Origin: Gilvimarinus gilvus | GTDB taxonomy: Bacteria > Pseudomonadota > Gammaproteobacteria > Pseudomonadales > Cellvibrionaceae | Direction: 5' to 3' | NCBI RefSeq assembly: GCF_030518155.1 | Contig: NZ_JAULRU010000617.1 | Span: 186,001-250,000 of the forward strand | Length of the DNA: 64,000 nt | In this document: piece by piece, positions 1-9,160 of the stretch | Numbering within the stretch: the stretch's first letter is position 1 | Layout of the letters: each line of letters begins with the position of its first letter | The notes under the pieces: generated by a model | What the model was told of the DNA's origin: nothing | What the model saw: the letters and a program-made list of their open reading frames with translations, nothing else | Database searches by the model: none | Position numbers and translations under genes: made by a program

Positions 1-438
1 GTAGAGTTCGATAACAACAACAACGCCATCAGTATCGAAGAGAAGCCAAAAGAGCCCAAATCCAACTATGCAGTAACGGGCCTCTACTTCTACGACAACA
101 ACGTGGTGGAAATCGCTAAGTCCGTAAAACCCTCGGAACGAGGCGAACTGGAAATTACCTCCGTTAACAACGCCTATTTAGAGCGCGGCAATCTCAGTGT
201 CGAACGCCTAGGGCGAGGATTCGCATGGTTGGATACCGGTACTCATGACAGTTTGATGGAGGCCTCGCAGTATGTGCAGACCATTGAACATAGGCAAGGC
301 CTGAAGGTCGCGTGCTTAGAAGAAATAAGCTGGAACAATGATTGGATTAGCGAAGAGAAAATGATCAATGAAGGAAAAAAATATGAAAAGACGCCCTACG
401 GAAAATATGTTCTTGGACTATGTCACAGTTTAGAATAA
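1..438 (+). CDS. rmlA: Glucose-1-phosphate thymidylyltransferase, C-terminal part (5' end outside window)
   Basis: The frame is open from base 1 and ends at 438, so only about 145 C-terminal residues are present. They contain the RmlA-type stretches [20 protein letters not shown] and [18 protein letters not shown], which in the family lie around the sugar-nucleotide site. RmlA makes dTDP-glucose from dTTP and glucose-1-phosphate, the first step to dTDP-L-rhamnose. No rmlB, rmlC or rmlD lies downstream, so the rest of the pathway must be upstream or elsewhere. The product fits the rhamnan-synthesis-like (RgpF) domains in two nearby glycosyltransferases. The start cannot be judged. Confidence 0.93.
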   Translation, partial: VEFDNNNNAISIEEKPKEPKSNYAVTGLYFYDNNVVEIAKSVKPSERGELEITSVNNAYLERGNLSVERLGRGFAWLDTGTHDSLMEASQYVQTIEHRQGLKVACLEEISWNNDWISEEKMINEGKKYEKTPYGKYVLGLCHSLE

Positions 439-533
439 TAAGTGCCATTTAGCAGAAAACAATCCAAATATACTCAACCCATTAATGTTATTCCGTAACT
501 GGGCTTTGATGAATTAAAGGTTTAGGTTTTGAT

Positions 534-3452
534 ATGAGTGATCGAGATGACTTTACTCTAGAAAAAGCTAATAGAGAGTTCAGAGCCGCCAATTATGTGC
601 GCGCAATAGAGCTTTATGAAAAAATAAAGAGAGAAAAGCCCGAGCTTTCAGACACTATTGATTTTAATATTCATGCTGCAGAAAGATATATGAATGGCAA
701 GTTCGGCTTCTCCAAGGCGCTTCAAGCTGTTGATCAACTTAGGATAGCAAATCAAGTGCTGAATTCAGGCCTTTGGGATGAAGAGTGGTACGCCGCAAGA
801 TATCGCAAAGACATTATGAGTGGGCCGGATAGTGCAGCACCGCTAGAGTACTATATTGCCTACGGCTGGAAGAAAGGCCACCTGCCATCCCCTGATTTCG
901 AAATAAAGAACTCTCCTTACCCCGAAGATCTTGGGGTTAACCATGTCTCATATTTTCTTGACGTCCTGAGGTTCAAAGGATACCACTTCAAGAAAGCTGG
1001 CCCATCTCCAAATCAAAAAAAAATTGACAGCTACTTAAATTTCAAATCAAAAAGACAGTCAGATAAGGTTATTTACACATGCCTGTCTGGAGATTACAAC
1101 GACCTCGTTCAGCCCGCATATATTGATTTTGACTGGGACTATGTTTGTTTTACCGATAACGTGGATGTATTGAGAAGTGGAAAGCATTGTGGAATTTGGG
1201 AGCTCCGGCCAATTGAGATCAAAGCTGAAACTCCTGGAAGAGTTAATCGGTGGTACAAGATGCATCCGCATTTACTTTTCCCTGATCACGAAAAAAGTAT
1301 TTATATTGACGGCAATATAAACATTATTGGAGATTACTGCTTTAAAGTAATTTTTTTATCGGACGAAAAGATACTACTTCCTAAACACTTTTGCCGAACT
1401 TGCATATATGATGAGATCGCGGCAGTTAAAGCATCGCAAAGGTTTACCGGAGAAGAGAAGGAAGATTTTGAGCGACAAAGACAGTTTCTTTCCGATGAGG
1501 GATATCCGGAAGGATTGGGCTTATCCGAGAACAACTTTATTTATCGAAAACATCACGACCCAGTAGTAAAATCCATGATGAACCTATGGCACTGGGTTCT
1601 CAAAAACTATTCTGCTCGTGACCAGCTGGGACTGGGGTATTGTTTTTGGAGATACGGGATTGACCTTAAGAGCAGCCTCATAGAAAACTGTCGAATAAAT
1701 TACAAAAACTTTAGAGTTTTTGCACATAATGATAACAAGAAGCTCCTTGGTGATAATACTGAAAAATTGACACCAACTGTTAACGGTGCTGTGCTTGTCG
1801 CTTTTTCTTGCAATGATACATTTGTTCCATATTTGGCGGTGGCACTGGAATCACTGGTTAAGCATTCTAGTGAGGCAACCTCCTATGACATAGTGATACT
1901 CCATTCTAGCCTTTCAGAGGCGAACGTTGTCAAATTAAGCTCTGTAGAGACCTCCAACATTTCCGTTAGATTTTATTATATGGAGGGCTTGATCTCACAA
2001 ATTGGAAATCAAATTTTCCCGGTTGATGGATATGTACCAAGGGAAACGTATAACAAATGCTTTCTTTCAGAGATTTTTGAAGGGTACAAGAGGTGTTTGT
2101 ACTTAGATTCAGACATCTTAATATGTGCGGATGTCGCGGATCTTTATCATCATGAGATGAGCGGAAAGTCAATTGCGGCCAGCAGGAATGTTGGCAATAT
2201 TAATGCAGCTTTTGTCAACAAAGAAATAAAAGGTTTTCCGTTTCGAGACTATGTCCATAATGTATTGGGCGTAAATGAATACGAAGATTACTTTCAAGCG
2301 GGCGCGGTTCTTATCGATCTTGAAGCAGTTAGAAAAATAGACCTCCTTGGTGATTCAATCAAAGCATTGAAAGCGGTTGGTAAACCAATATTTTTTGACC
2401 AATGTATTTTTAATAAGATTTTTTACAAAGATGTTTCTTTTTTTTCTACGGCATGGAATCACGTTTGGTACCTTCAGGACTACTCTTACTTAAAGTCGAG
2501 TTTACCTAAGGACGTTTTTTATGATTACGCAAAAGGCCGGCTGCACCCTAAAATTATACATTATGCAAGCGGGGATAAGTACTACAATAAGCCGGAGTGG
2601 AAGCTTGCCGATCGGTTTTGGAAATTTGTTGAGGCATCCCGGTTTGAACGGGATGTATTAGAAGATTGCAAGCACAGACTGGATGAGCAAGGACTAGAAA
2701 AGATTAAGGATTACATTGCATTTGAAAAGTGGAAAAAGCCTAAAGTTCTTATTCACCTTCATGTGTATTATCGAGATCAGCTTCCATATTTTATGGATAA
2801 ACTTGATAATGTTTCAGGCGTCGATTTTGATCTTTACGTTACACAAGTAGAAAGAAACCCTGCTGACGAAAAACTTATAAAAAGACGATTCCCTAACGTT
2901 AAAATACTTACAATTGAAAATTCGGGCTATGATATTTATCCATTCTTAGTCGTTCTTAAGCAAAATCGTCTTTCTCAATATGATTTTGTGATGAAGCTCC
3001 ACACAAAAAATTTTAGGCCCGCTGGGCAAGATGAAGTTTATGGTGTCGGTGTTCCCGGAAACACTTGGCGCGACCGCTTGGTTGACGCTGTTTTGGGTAA
3101 TGAAGAGGTATTTAAATCCAATATTAGCCTCCTAGAAAGTGATGAAAGAATTGGCTGCATCTCCGACAAGGACTTTATTTTTAGAACATCCGAGAATAAT
3201 GAGGAGCGAAACTACAGCTTGCCATATTGGCGTGGTAGAGCTCACCTCGCGCACTCTGAAGAGTATGTCGGAGGATCGATGTTCATTGCCAAGGCATATC
3301 CCTTCGAGAAGCTAATTGACGTTGGGGTTTCGGTTGATAATTTTCGGTCCGATGAATTTAAGACAAAAGACTACAAGAATTTGGCGCACGTCTTTGAGAG
3401 ATTGCTGGGGCTCGTTGTTGGCAGTGAGAAAATGAGACTTTCGGGGCGATGA
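534..3452 (+). CDS. Three-module glycosyltransferase: DUF616-like, GT8, RgpF-like
   Basis: A 972-residue cytoplasmic protein with no signal peptide. Residues 1-70 look TPR-like. Residues 80-122 carry a short module (WYAARY...EYYIAYGWKKGHLPS) often found before glycan-synthesis domains. Residues 178-400 resemble DUF616/TOD1-type glycosyltransferases. Residues 420-695 are GT8-like, with the metal-binding DSD at 525-527 and the HYASGDKYYNKPEW motif. Residues 736-960 resemble rhamnan synthesis protein F, including SGYDIYPFL and MKLHTK. It probably adds several sugars to a surface glycan; donor and linkage are unknown. The start is the first ATG of the open frame, with weak AAGG upstream. The gene is clearly AT-richer than rmlA and the genes after 6600, suggesting transfer. 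Confidence 0.8.
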   Translation: MSDRDDFTLEKANREFRAANYVRAIELYEKIKREKPELSDTIDFNIHAAERYMNGKFGFSKALQAVDQLRIANQVLNSGLWDEEWYAARYRKDIMSGPDSAAPLEYYIAYGWKKGHLPSPDFEIKNSPYPEDLGVNHVSYFLDVLRFKGYHFKKAGPSPNQKKIDSYLNFKSKRQSDKVIYTCLSGDYNDLVQPAYIDFDWDYVCFTDNVDVLRSGKHCGIWELRPIEIKAETPGRVNRWYKMHPHLLFPDHEKSIYIDGNINIIGDYCFKVIFLSDEKILLPKHFCRTCIYDEIAAVKASQRFTGEEKEDFERQRQFLSDEGYPEGLGLSENNFIYRKHHDPVVKSMMNLWHWVLKNYSARDQLGLGYCFWRYGIDLKSSLIENCRINYKNFRVFAHNDNKKLLGDNTEKLTPTVNGAVLVAFSCNDTFVPYLAVALESLVKHSSEATSYDIVILHSSLSEANVVKLSSVETSNISVRFYYMEGLISQIGNQIFPVDGYVPRETYNKCFLSEIFEGYKRCLYLDSDILICADVADLYHHEMSGKSIAASRNVGNINAAFVNKEIKGFPFRDYVHNVLGVNEYEDYFQAGAVLIDLEAVRKIDLLGDSIKALKAVGKPIFFDQCIFNKIFYKDVSFFSTAWNHVWYLQDYSYLKSSLPKDVFYDYAKGRLHPKIIHYASGDKYYNKPEWKLADRFWKFVEASRFERDVLEDCKHRLDEQGLEKIKDYIAFEKWKKPKVLIHLHVYYRDQLPYFMDKLDNVSGVDFDLYVTQVERNPADEKLIKRRFPNVKILTIENSGYDIYPFLVVLKQNRLSQYDFVMKLHTKNFRPAGQDEVYGVGVPGNTWRDRLVDAVLGNEEVFKSNISLLESDERIGCISDKDFIFRTSENNEERNYSLPYWRGRAHLAHSEEYVGGSMFIAKAYPFEKLIDVGVSVDNFRSDEFKTKDYKNLAHVFERLLGLVVGSEKMRLSGR

Positions 3453-3636
3453 TACTCCTCGGTAGCAAGTTAAACGGGCTCTTAATAGCATGAACTTTAA
3501 GGTTGATGACCGGATACTTTGAGTAATTTTTATAGATATAGCACGGCTTCGAGTTGTAGTTTGCAAAACAATCAATCATTCAACTTTCAATTTGTCTAAA
3601 TCTCTGAAGTTGCATAAACGGAGTCGATTTACACTT

Positions 3637-3723
3637 TTTTCAGCAAAGAATTCTTGCTCTACGCTGCGGTATTCATTGGCAATTGAGAATCGATGTATTT
3701 ATCTAGATGGGGATGCAAGCTGA
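3637..3723 (+). pseudogene. Possible remnant of a GT8 glycosyltransferase
   Basis: This short open stretch lies in the 367-base gap after the large glycosyltransferase and has no start codon. It reads STLRYSLAIENRCIYLDGDA and then a stop. It resembles the GT8 region where an R-x-L helix precedes the YLDxD metal motif, as in RCLYLDSD of the upstream protein. It is too short to be certain and may be a scar of a deleted gene. Nothing else was recognised between 3453 and 3747. Confidence 0.3.
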
Positions 3724-3747
3724 ATTCAAGCTAACAACGAAACCTTT

Positions 3748-3776
3748 AGCGTCAGTTTACGTGACGCTTTTCTTTC
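3748..3776 (+). terminator. Rho-independent terminator
   Basis: A perfect 7-bp stem, AGCGTCA / TGACGCT, with a 7-base loop is followed by TTTCTTTC. It would end transcription from the large glycosyltransferase gene before the epimerase pseudogene. Confidence 0.65.
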
Positions 3777-3819
3777 TGAATATATAGCCGGCATCGGTAA
3801 GGTTTTAATAGGAGCATGA

Positions 3820-4801
3820 GTGACTATATTGGTAACCGGATCGGCTGGATTTATAGGGGCGGACGTTGCCGAGGCATTGCTCAGCACAGGAGCAGCTATA
3901 GTGGGCGTGGACAATCACAACGACAACTATGACCCAGCCTTAAAAGAGGGGCGGCTGAAAAAATTACTGAGGCATGACAACTATTCTCATCAACGAATAG
4001 ACATTTTCAGATAAAGTAGAAATGGAACGGGTATTTTCTGTGCATAAGCCCAAGTTGGTAGTAAATCTGGCGGCTCAGGCGGGCGTTCGTTATTCGATTG
4101 AAAATCCATCAGCCTATATTCAATCAAGTATCGTGGGCTTCGGAAATGTCCTTGGAGTCTATCGAGATACAAGGATTGAGCATTCGGTTTACGCGAGCGG
4201 CTCTAGCGTCTACGGCGCAAACGAGAGAACGCCCCTCCCTGTAACTGACAATGTAAATCATCCTCTGAGCTTGTACGCAGCGACAAAAATCCAACGAATT
4301 AATGGCGCATACTTATAGCCACCTGTATGTGCTTCCGACGTCCGGGTTGCGATTTTTTACCGTTTATGGGCCTTGGGGGCGCCGGACATGGCGCCGTTTA
4401 AGTTTACTAGGTCTATTTTGAATGGAGAGCCAATAAAAGTCTTTAATTATGGCAGGCACAGGAGAGACTTTACCTACACTGATGATATTGTTGAAGGGAT
4501 TCTGCGTGTTCTTGACCGCCTAGCCACCCCCAATCCTGAATGGAAACCGTCAAATCCTGACGTGAGCAGCAGTAAGGCACCGTGGAGTATTTACAATATC
4601 GGCAATCAAAGTCCTGTCGAGCTAATGGACTATATTTCCGCACTTAAAAAATCTTTGGGCTGCGAAGCGATTAATGAATTTTTACCTATCCAATCAGGTG
4701 ATACCCCGGATACTTGTGCGGATGTTAGAAGGCTGACTAATGACACCAAGTATAAGCCTAGTATATCTGTGGAGGAGGTTGTAAATTATTTTGTCGAGTG
4801 A
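3820..4801 (+). pseudogene. UDP-glucuronate 4-epimerase-like gene with three frameshifts
   Basis: Joined across frames, the translation is an extended SDR epimerase of the UDP-glucuronate/UDP-galacturonate type: the Rossmann motif TGSAGFIGADVAEAL, then [45 protein letters not shown] and DFTYTDDIVEGI. The frame is broken near 4007-4015 (one extra base; the continuation is DKVEMERVF), near 4286-4290 (two A missing from an A run; the continuation is [13 protein letters not shown]), and near 4380 (one C missing in GRPDMA). The GTG at 3820 follows GGAG. The reading of all three pieces as one gene is strong, and the product cannot be functional. The ancestral enzyme would have fed galacturonate into the glycan made with ugd. 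Confidence 0.9.
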
Positions 4802-4840
4802 CATATGGATTATTATGGGAATAAATTAAGGAGCAATTGA

Positions 4841-5162
4841 ATCACAGTACTAAAGCCAATTGTTTTGTCGAGCGGCGCGAGTTGCCGACTTTGACCTATG
4901 TCCCGCGAACGATACCTAAAGCAATTTTTACCTTTGAAGAGCAGCAAAACTATGCCGCAAGAAAATTCGGTGAGACTGAACGGGGTTGCGGCTGGAGCAT
5001 CGATTTTGGTGTGCGATGAGAAGTTCAGATTTCTTGCGGCTGAGATAATGAGACAGCTAGGTCTTTTCTATCGTAATATTTTTTTGAAGCCATTTTCTCG
5101 CAATACGTATTCAGCTGTGGCGTTGGTTACTATAAAAGATAAACTTGATGCGGCATTGCTTG
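4841..5162 (+). pseudogene. manC: Remnant of mannose-1-phosphate guanylyltransferase (ManC), N-terminal part
   Basis: In one frame the sequence reads LKPIVLSSGASCRL, a TGA stop at 4892-4894, then PMSRERYLKQFLPLK, later LNGVAAGASILVCDEKFRF and LKPFSRNTYSAVALV. This follows the ManC N-terminus (GGSGSRLWPMSREKYPKQFL in the family), with the conserved Trp codon TGG changed to TGA. A good AAGGAG at 4828-4833 stands before ATC at 4841, which may be a lost ATG. Similarity stops near 5162, about a quarter into the usual length. GDP-mannose for the downstream gmd must therefore come from another locus. Confidence 0.87.
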
Positions 5163-5291
5163 CCTACTATACTGAGCGTCTTCGCCAAATCGATACTCAG
5201 CGCTGTAAGATTCACGGAAAGCGCTCCTCTGGCTGGTTCGGATGCAACGCTAGCTTTACGGCGGCACGGTACTGGCCGTTAATACGAGGGG

Positions 5292-5333
5292 GAGCCCATA
5301 GCGTTCGTTATGGGGGCTCGGCTTTTTGCTTTT
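5292..5333 (+). terminator. Hairpin with T-rich tail
   Basis: GAGCCC-ATA pairs with TAT-GGGGGCTC across a short loop and is followed by GGCTTTTTGCTTTT, so it resembles a rho-independent terminator. It lies in the roughly 380-base stretch between the manC remnant and the next methyltransferase gene. Nothing else was recognised in that stretch. Confidence 0.5.
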
Positions 5334-5544
5334 ATTGGGGTTTCGGCCTGGCCCGTCGACTTCATGCCTCGGGCCAAGTTAACCGGCATTGGAGTTTTCC
5401 GGCTCGTCGCAGGCTAGGCAGCTCCGCTCCTGGTGGAGGTCGAAAAGTAAGAAGTTATCAGCCACATTATCGCTACCGGTAGAGTATACCAGTAAGAGAA
5501 ATAGAGGCTGTGGCAGATCGCAGAATATACTAGGTGACAACACA

Positions 5545-6432
5545 ATGCTCGTAGATAATTTGAATATCCCTAAAAGCTTCGACGTCGAATTTTATAGGAG
5601 CGATAAACCGTTTCTTCAATCTGCAGATGAAGCAACTGATCATTTCTTGAGCAAGGGTAAGCGCCAAGGCTTCAAGGGTTCCCCCGCTTGCGACCAAGGC
5701 TATCTGCTTCGTTTTGTGCATAGATTAAAGCCTGACCTGATGCTCGAAATCGGCCCTGGAAGTGCGCCGAAACTTAAGGGGCCCAATGTTCGATACTTTG
5801 ATGTAAAGTCGAAGAAAGAGCTTGAAGATCGCTATATAAATGACGTTAGCTCTTCTCAAATACCGGACATAATTCATTATGTCGATAAGGAGGGGTCGCT
5901 AGGCGGCATCAATGACAAGTTTGATGTTGTATTCTCGTCGCACGCTATTGAGCATACGTTCGATTTCATAGCTCACCTTAATGAGGTGGAAGAGGTTTTG
6001 AAAGGTAATGGTTTATACGTTTTGGTGGTACCCAATAAAAATTTTACTTTTGATTACTTTAAGCCAGTCTCTATTCTTGAAGATATCTTGGCGGCACATT
6101 TCGATTGCAATCAAAAACCAAGTTTGCCTCTTAAATCAATGCTTTTGGAAATTAATCGACGTACGCATAATAACCCTAAGGAACATTGGGCAGGATCTCA
6201 CGGAGATCTAGGCTTTGATAAGAAAAGTATTCTGGATGGTATAGAGAGGTTTCGGCGCACGGCGAGCGATAGCGTAGCGGCAAGTGGATATCATAATTGG
6301 ATTTTTACTGAGAATTCTTTTGAAGAAATAGTGACTAGGTTGCATGACTTGAATTTGATCTCACTTCGGGTGCTGGGAATATATAATACTCCATTTAACG
6401 GAATGTCATTTTCTGCGATTCTGGGAAAGTAG
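5545..6432 (+). CDS. Class I SAM-dependent methyltransferase
   Basis: A 295-residue protein. After a short N-terminal module (SFDVEFYR...DHFLSKGKRQGF) of the kind seen in glycan-synthesis proteins comes a Rossmann methyltransferase: LMLEIGPGSAPKL is motif I, FDVVFSSHAIEHT is motif IV with the usual H-x-IEH, and NGLYVLVVPN is the next strand. The family methylates small molecules or sugars; the acceptor here is unknown, but the context suggests a glycan residue. The open frame extends upstream to 5389, but ATG 5545 is chosen because AGGTG lies about eight bases before it and the upstream residues match nothing. Confidence 0.75.
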   Translation: MLVDNLNIPKSFDVEFYRSDKPFLQSADEATDHFLSKGKRQGFKGSPACDQGYLLRFVHRLKPDLMLEIGPGSAPKLKGPNVRYFDVKSKKELEDRYINDVSSSQIPDIIHYVDKEGSLGGINDKFDVVFSSHAIEHTFDFIAHLNEVEEVLKGNGLYVLVVPNKNFTFDYFKPVSILEDILAAHFDCNQKPSLPLKSMLLEINRRTHNNPKEHWAGSHGDLGFDKKSILDGIERFRRTASDSVAASGYHNWIFTENSFEEIVTRLHDLNLISLRVLGIYNTPFNGMSFSAILGK

Positions 6433-6642
6433 ACGGTTTTCTTTTTGAGGGTACTTCTATTATACAGAATCACCTCTGGTCTCCAGGGCTTTTCGAGATC
6501 AAGGCTGCGGTAGCTTTCAGCCCAGTTGTCACTGCGAGCCCGACAGGTACCAAATTGCCACGGCTGAGCGAGATTACTTGCGAGGAATTTCCTATTATGA
6601 TGTGAAGCCGTCGAAATAGATGCAGGGGTGGAATTGCGAGGT

Positions 6643-8583
6643 ATGATTGAAGTGAGCAATGTAACGGCGAGTGTCCCATCCGTCGATAAGATTCGGCAAG
6701 CATTGGCCGAGGGGGCTCTGTCCCGTAAGGAGGCCGCTCGCCTATTGGCGGACAATGTCCAACGCTCCCTCGCACTGCTATCGGGAGCCCAGCTCTCAGC
6801 AACGTCGTTTACTCATTCTTGCTCATCGGCGGCAGCTAGGTTACTGCGAACACTTAATATGTGCGGGCCCAGTCTGCGAATCATCGAAGTCGACGCACCC
6901 GTAACCTTGCCTTTGTCTGGACAGTATGACCTGGTGGTCATCGCAGGCTATCACGAGACGTTTGCCAGCGACACAAACATGGTCGATCCGCTGAGTCACC
7001 TGTTGCGCCGAGCCTATTCGGCTTTGGCGCCTGGAGGCAGTGTTGTTATTGCCGGGCACAATGCTTTAGCCTTGCGGCATTTTAATGGGCAGCGCGACGT
7101 CTATGGGCGCGAGGGGGCGGCCTCAGTCGAAAGACTATTTCCTAGTGGCAGCCCGAAGCTGTGGTCGGCAAAAGCTGTTCATCGAGCACTCGCCAAGACG
7201 GGGTTTCAGGCCCAAGCCCCTTGTGCATTGATGGGCACGGTCGCGCAGCCTCGGCTGTTGGTGTCTCCTCAGGGGTGTGAATTACCGGCCGAGCGCTGGA
7301 ATCTTGAAACGTTGGTTCGTCGCGCTTTGGCGGGTATTGAGCCCGAGCGCCTGGCCCGATTTTCCGAAAGCCGCGTGCTGAGCGAAATAACGCGGGGCGG
7401 TGCGCTAGCGGACTGGAGCGATGGTTATGTGCTTTTGGGCCATAAGTCGGCAGCGCCTCAGTTTTCGTTTGGTGGCTGGCTAGCAAGTGCCTTTTCTCGG
7501 CAAGGTTCCGGCGATGATGTACAAGAAACGCGGTTTACAATTGAGGCCAGCAATGATGCAGAGAGCGGCGATATCCGGGTGGAAACCTATAGCCAGGGCA
7601 ACGTCAAACCTGTCTCTGTAACGCCTTATATTAATGGCACGGTCTACCGGGACCGGTTGGATGACCTGCTACAAACCCCCGGCTGGGCATTTGAACAAGT
7701 GTTGCAGTGGAGCGCCGTGTGGCTGCGCTGTTTGCTGGCTTCTATTGATGCTGACGAGGCATCATCGTCCGATGAACCCTTTGCGGCATCGTTTGCCGGA
7801 GATTATGACTTCCAGGTGCCAGCCAGGCTGCTTCTCGCCACGCCCAGCCAATGGATTCAGCGCCCAGATGGCAGCTTTCACTGTTTGTACGAAACGGCGG
7901 AATCCGATGGTACAGTGCCAATGGCATCAGTACTGTACGTTGGCCTTCTGAGCGCCTTTACTACCCTTCGCTCGGTCGCGGAACCTGCCGATTCTGCTTG
8001 GCTTGAGCCTTTGGCGCTGGCTGAGGCCGTGGTAGGCAGGCTTGGTTACTCCATCTCTGAGCATGACTACGAGGTACTGGTGCTCAACTGGCAGAAAGTA
8101 AGCGGCACCCAGCTCCCTAAGCCGGTAGCTTTTTTTGCTCGGCTGAATCAACACCCTATGATAGATGAAGCCAAACTTTACTGGGCCACAAAGTCGGAGG
8201 GCTTTTCTGAAAGTAAAACCAGCACCGACACCTTGAATTTGGACGGGAGGAGTCAGGTCCTGCGGTTGCCTATCGCCAGCGCGGACCAGACTGTGACCGC
8301 TCTGCGTTTCGATGTGGCCAATAGGCCGGGCTGCTTTGACATCGAAAGCATGACCGTGTTGCAGGTCAACGGTGAGGTGCTCTGGCGATGGGATCATACC
8401 CGTGAAGCGCTATCGGGCATTCGGAATGCGACTCTCGTACTAGACGGTCGCTCTTGTCTATTGAGTCGAGGGAATGACCCTCAGTTGGTATTAAATTTAC
8501 CGGAACCTGCCCTCTGTGCAGGCGGCGAGCTTAAAGTCCGCTTGTCAGCTTGGCCGCAACGACTGGAAATAAATAAGGATTAA
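6643..8583 (+). CDS. Methyltransferase-like protein with novel C-terminal domain
   Basis: A 646-residue protein. Residues about 20-260 look like a degenerate Rossmann methyltransferase: YDLVVIAGYHETF, LAPGGSVVIAGHN, and a later WSDGYVLLGHK as in glycan-cluster methyltransferases. The rest is not recognised; its last 130 residues are predicted beta-rich (LRFDVANRPGCFDIESMTVL). A broken second copy of the C-terminal half lies at 10922-11761, so the C-terminal part is a conserved unit. ATG 6643 is preferred (AGGGGTGG about 11 bases upstream); GTG 6628 is possible. The next reading frame starts two bases after the stop. Substrate unknown. Confidence 0.6.
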   Translation: MIEVSNVTASVPSVDKIRQALAEGALSRKEAARLLADNVQRSLALLSGAQLSATSFTHSCSSAAARLLRTLNMCGPSLRIIEVDAPVTLPLSGQYDLVVIAGYHETFASDTNMVDPLSHLLRRAYSALAPGGSVVIAGHNALALRHFNGQRDVYGREGAASVERLFPSGSPKLWSAKAVHRALAKTGFQAQAPCALMGTVAQPRLLVSPQGCELPAERWNLETLVRRALAGIEPERLARFSESRVLSEITRGGALADWSDGYVLLGHKSAAPQFSFGGWLASAFSRQGSGDDVQETRFTIEASNDAESGDIRVETYSQGNVKPVSVTPYINGTVYRDRLDDLLQTPGWAFEQVLQWSAVWLRCLLASIDADEASSSDEPFAASFAGDYDFQVPARLLLATPSQWIQRPDGSFHCLYETAESDGTVPMASVLYVGLLSAFTTLRSVAEPADSAWLEPLALAEAVVGRLGYSISEHDYEVLVLNWQKVSGTQLPKPVAFFARLNQHPMIDEAKLYWATKSEGFSESKTSTDTLNLDGRSQVLRLPIASADQTVTALRFDVANRPGCFDIESMTVLQVNGEVLWRWDHTREALSGIRNATLVLDGRSCLLSRGNDPQLVLNLPEPALCAGGELKVRLSAWPQRLEINKD

Positions 8584-8584
8584 A

Positions 8585-8945
8585 ATGTTAGCGGTTATAG
8601 GATTTCACCGGAGCTTGAGCTCGGTCGTGGCTCAGTGGTTGCACAAATCCGGCTTGTGCATGGGCGAATACTTGATGCCCCCCCTCACCCGCGAATCCGG
8701 AAGGGCATTACGAGGATATGCCCTTGGTTGCATTGCACGGTGAGCACTGGGGCATGAAAGACCCGCGTCAGTGCGTGTTCCTGCCTCATTGGCAGCAGGT
8801 GGTGGGGGATCGTGGGCGTTATCTGGTGGTACTGCGCCATTGGAGTGCAAGCATTCAATCGCTCCTGAAGCGCTCCACGCGGGATATTGCATTGGGGGTC
8901 CGTATGCCACCGTTGATAGTCGATTTTGGTGGACAGCTAGCTTCT
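8585..8945 (+). pseudogene. Broken copy of the sulfotransferase-like gene at 15115
   Basis: From ATG 8585 the DNA follows 15115-15590 almost base for base but is damaged in three ways. A frameshift lies near 8685-8700 in the PPSPANPEG region. An in-frame loss of 117 bases falls between two TGCACG repeats, which are still both visible in the intact gene at 15263 and 15380. A second frameshift near 8905 is followed by loss of similarity at about 8945. The surviving pieces read LAVIGFHRSLSSVVAQWLHK, MPLVALHGEHWGMKD and RYLVVLRHWSASIQSLLKR. Both copies share an AAATAAGGATT leader before the ATG. It cannot make a functional enzyme. Confidence 0.92.
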
Positions 8946-9103
8946 GGTCAACAGAGAAACTATACTTCAGTGGCCAGTTGAATATAACGAAGCGTTTTGC
9001 AAACGATCCAGGCGACAGAGCGCCTTGGGTGTGCGAGCCCTGAGGTAGATAAGCAAGCAACCCTCCGTAAGCCTAGCGTCTAGTTTTGATCGTAGGGATC
9101 AAC

Positions 9104-9133
9104 TTGCCTGTTACCAGACCCTAACGTTACTAT
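9104..9133 (+). promoter_or_regulatory. Possible sigma-70 promoter of the S74-domain gene
   Basis: TTGCCT at 9104-9109 and TACTAT at 9128-9133 are separated by 18 bases and lie just before the AAAGGAG ribosome site of the gene at 9161. The match is fair, not strong. Confidence 0.35.
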
Positions 9134-9160
9134 TACTCTTCAAACAAAGGAGTAAGCCAC

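Noticed and set aside
3312-3579. Two minus-strand open frames at the end of the first glycosyltransferase gene
   Set aside because: They overlap the gene or its tail, have no ribosome site and match nothing recognised.
4898-5482. 194-residue open frame as a real gene
   Set aside because: Its first 90 residues are the inner part of ManC following a nonsense codon, and the rest is not protein-like and runs through a terminator hairpin.
8718-9043. Two short open frames as small genes
   Set aside because: They are fragments of the broken sulfotransferase copy and of its shifted frame.
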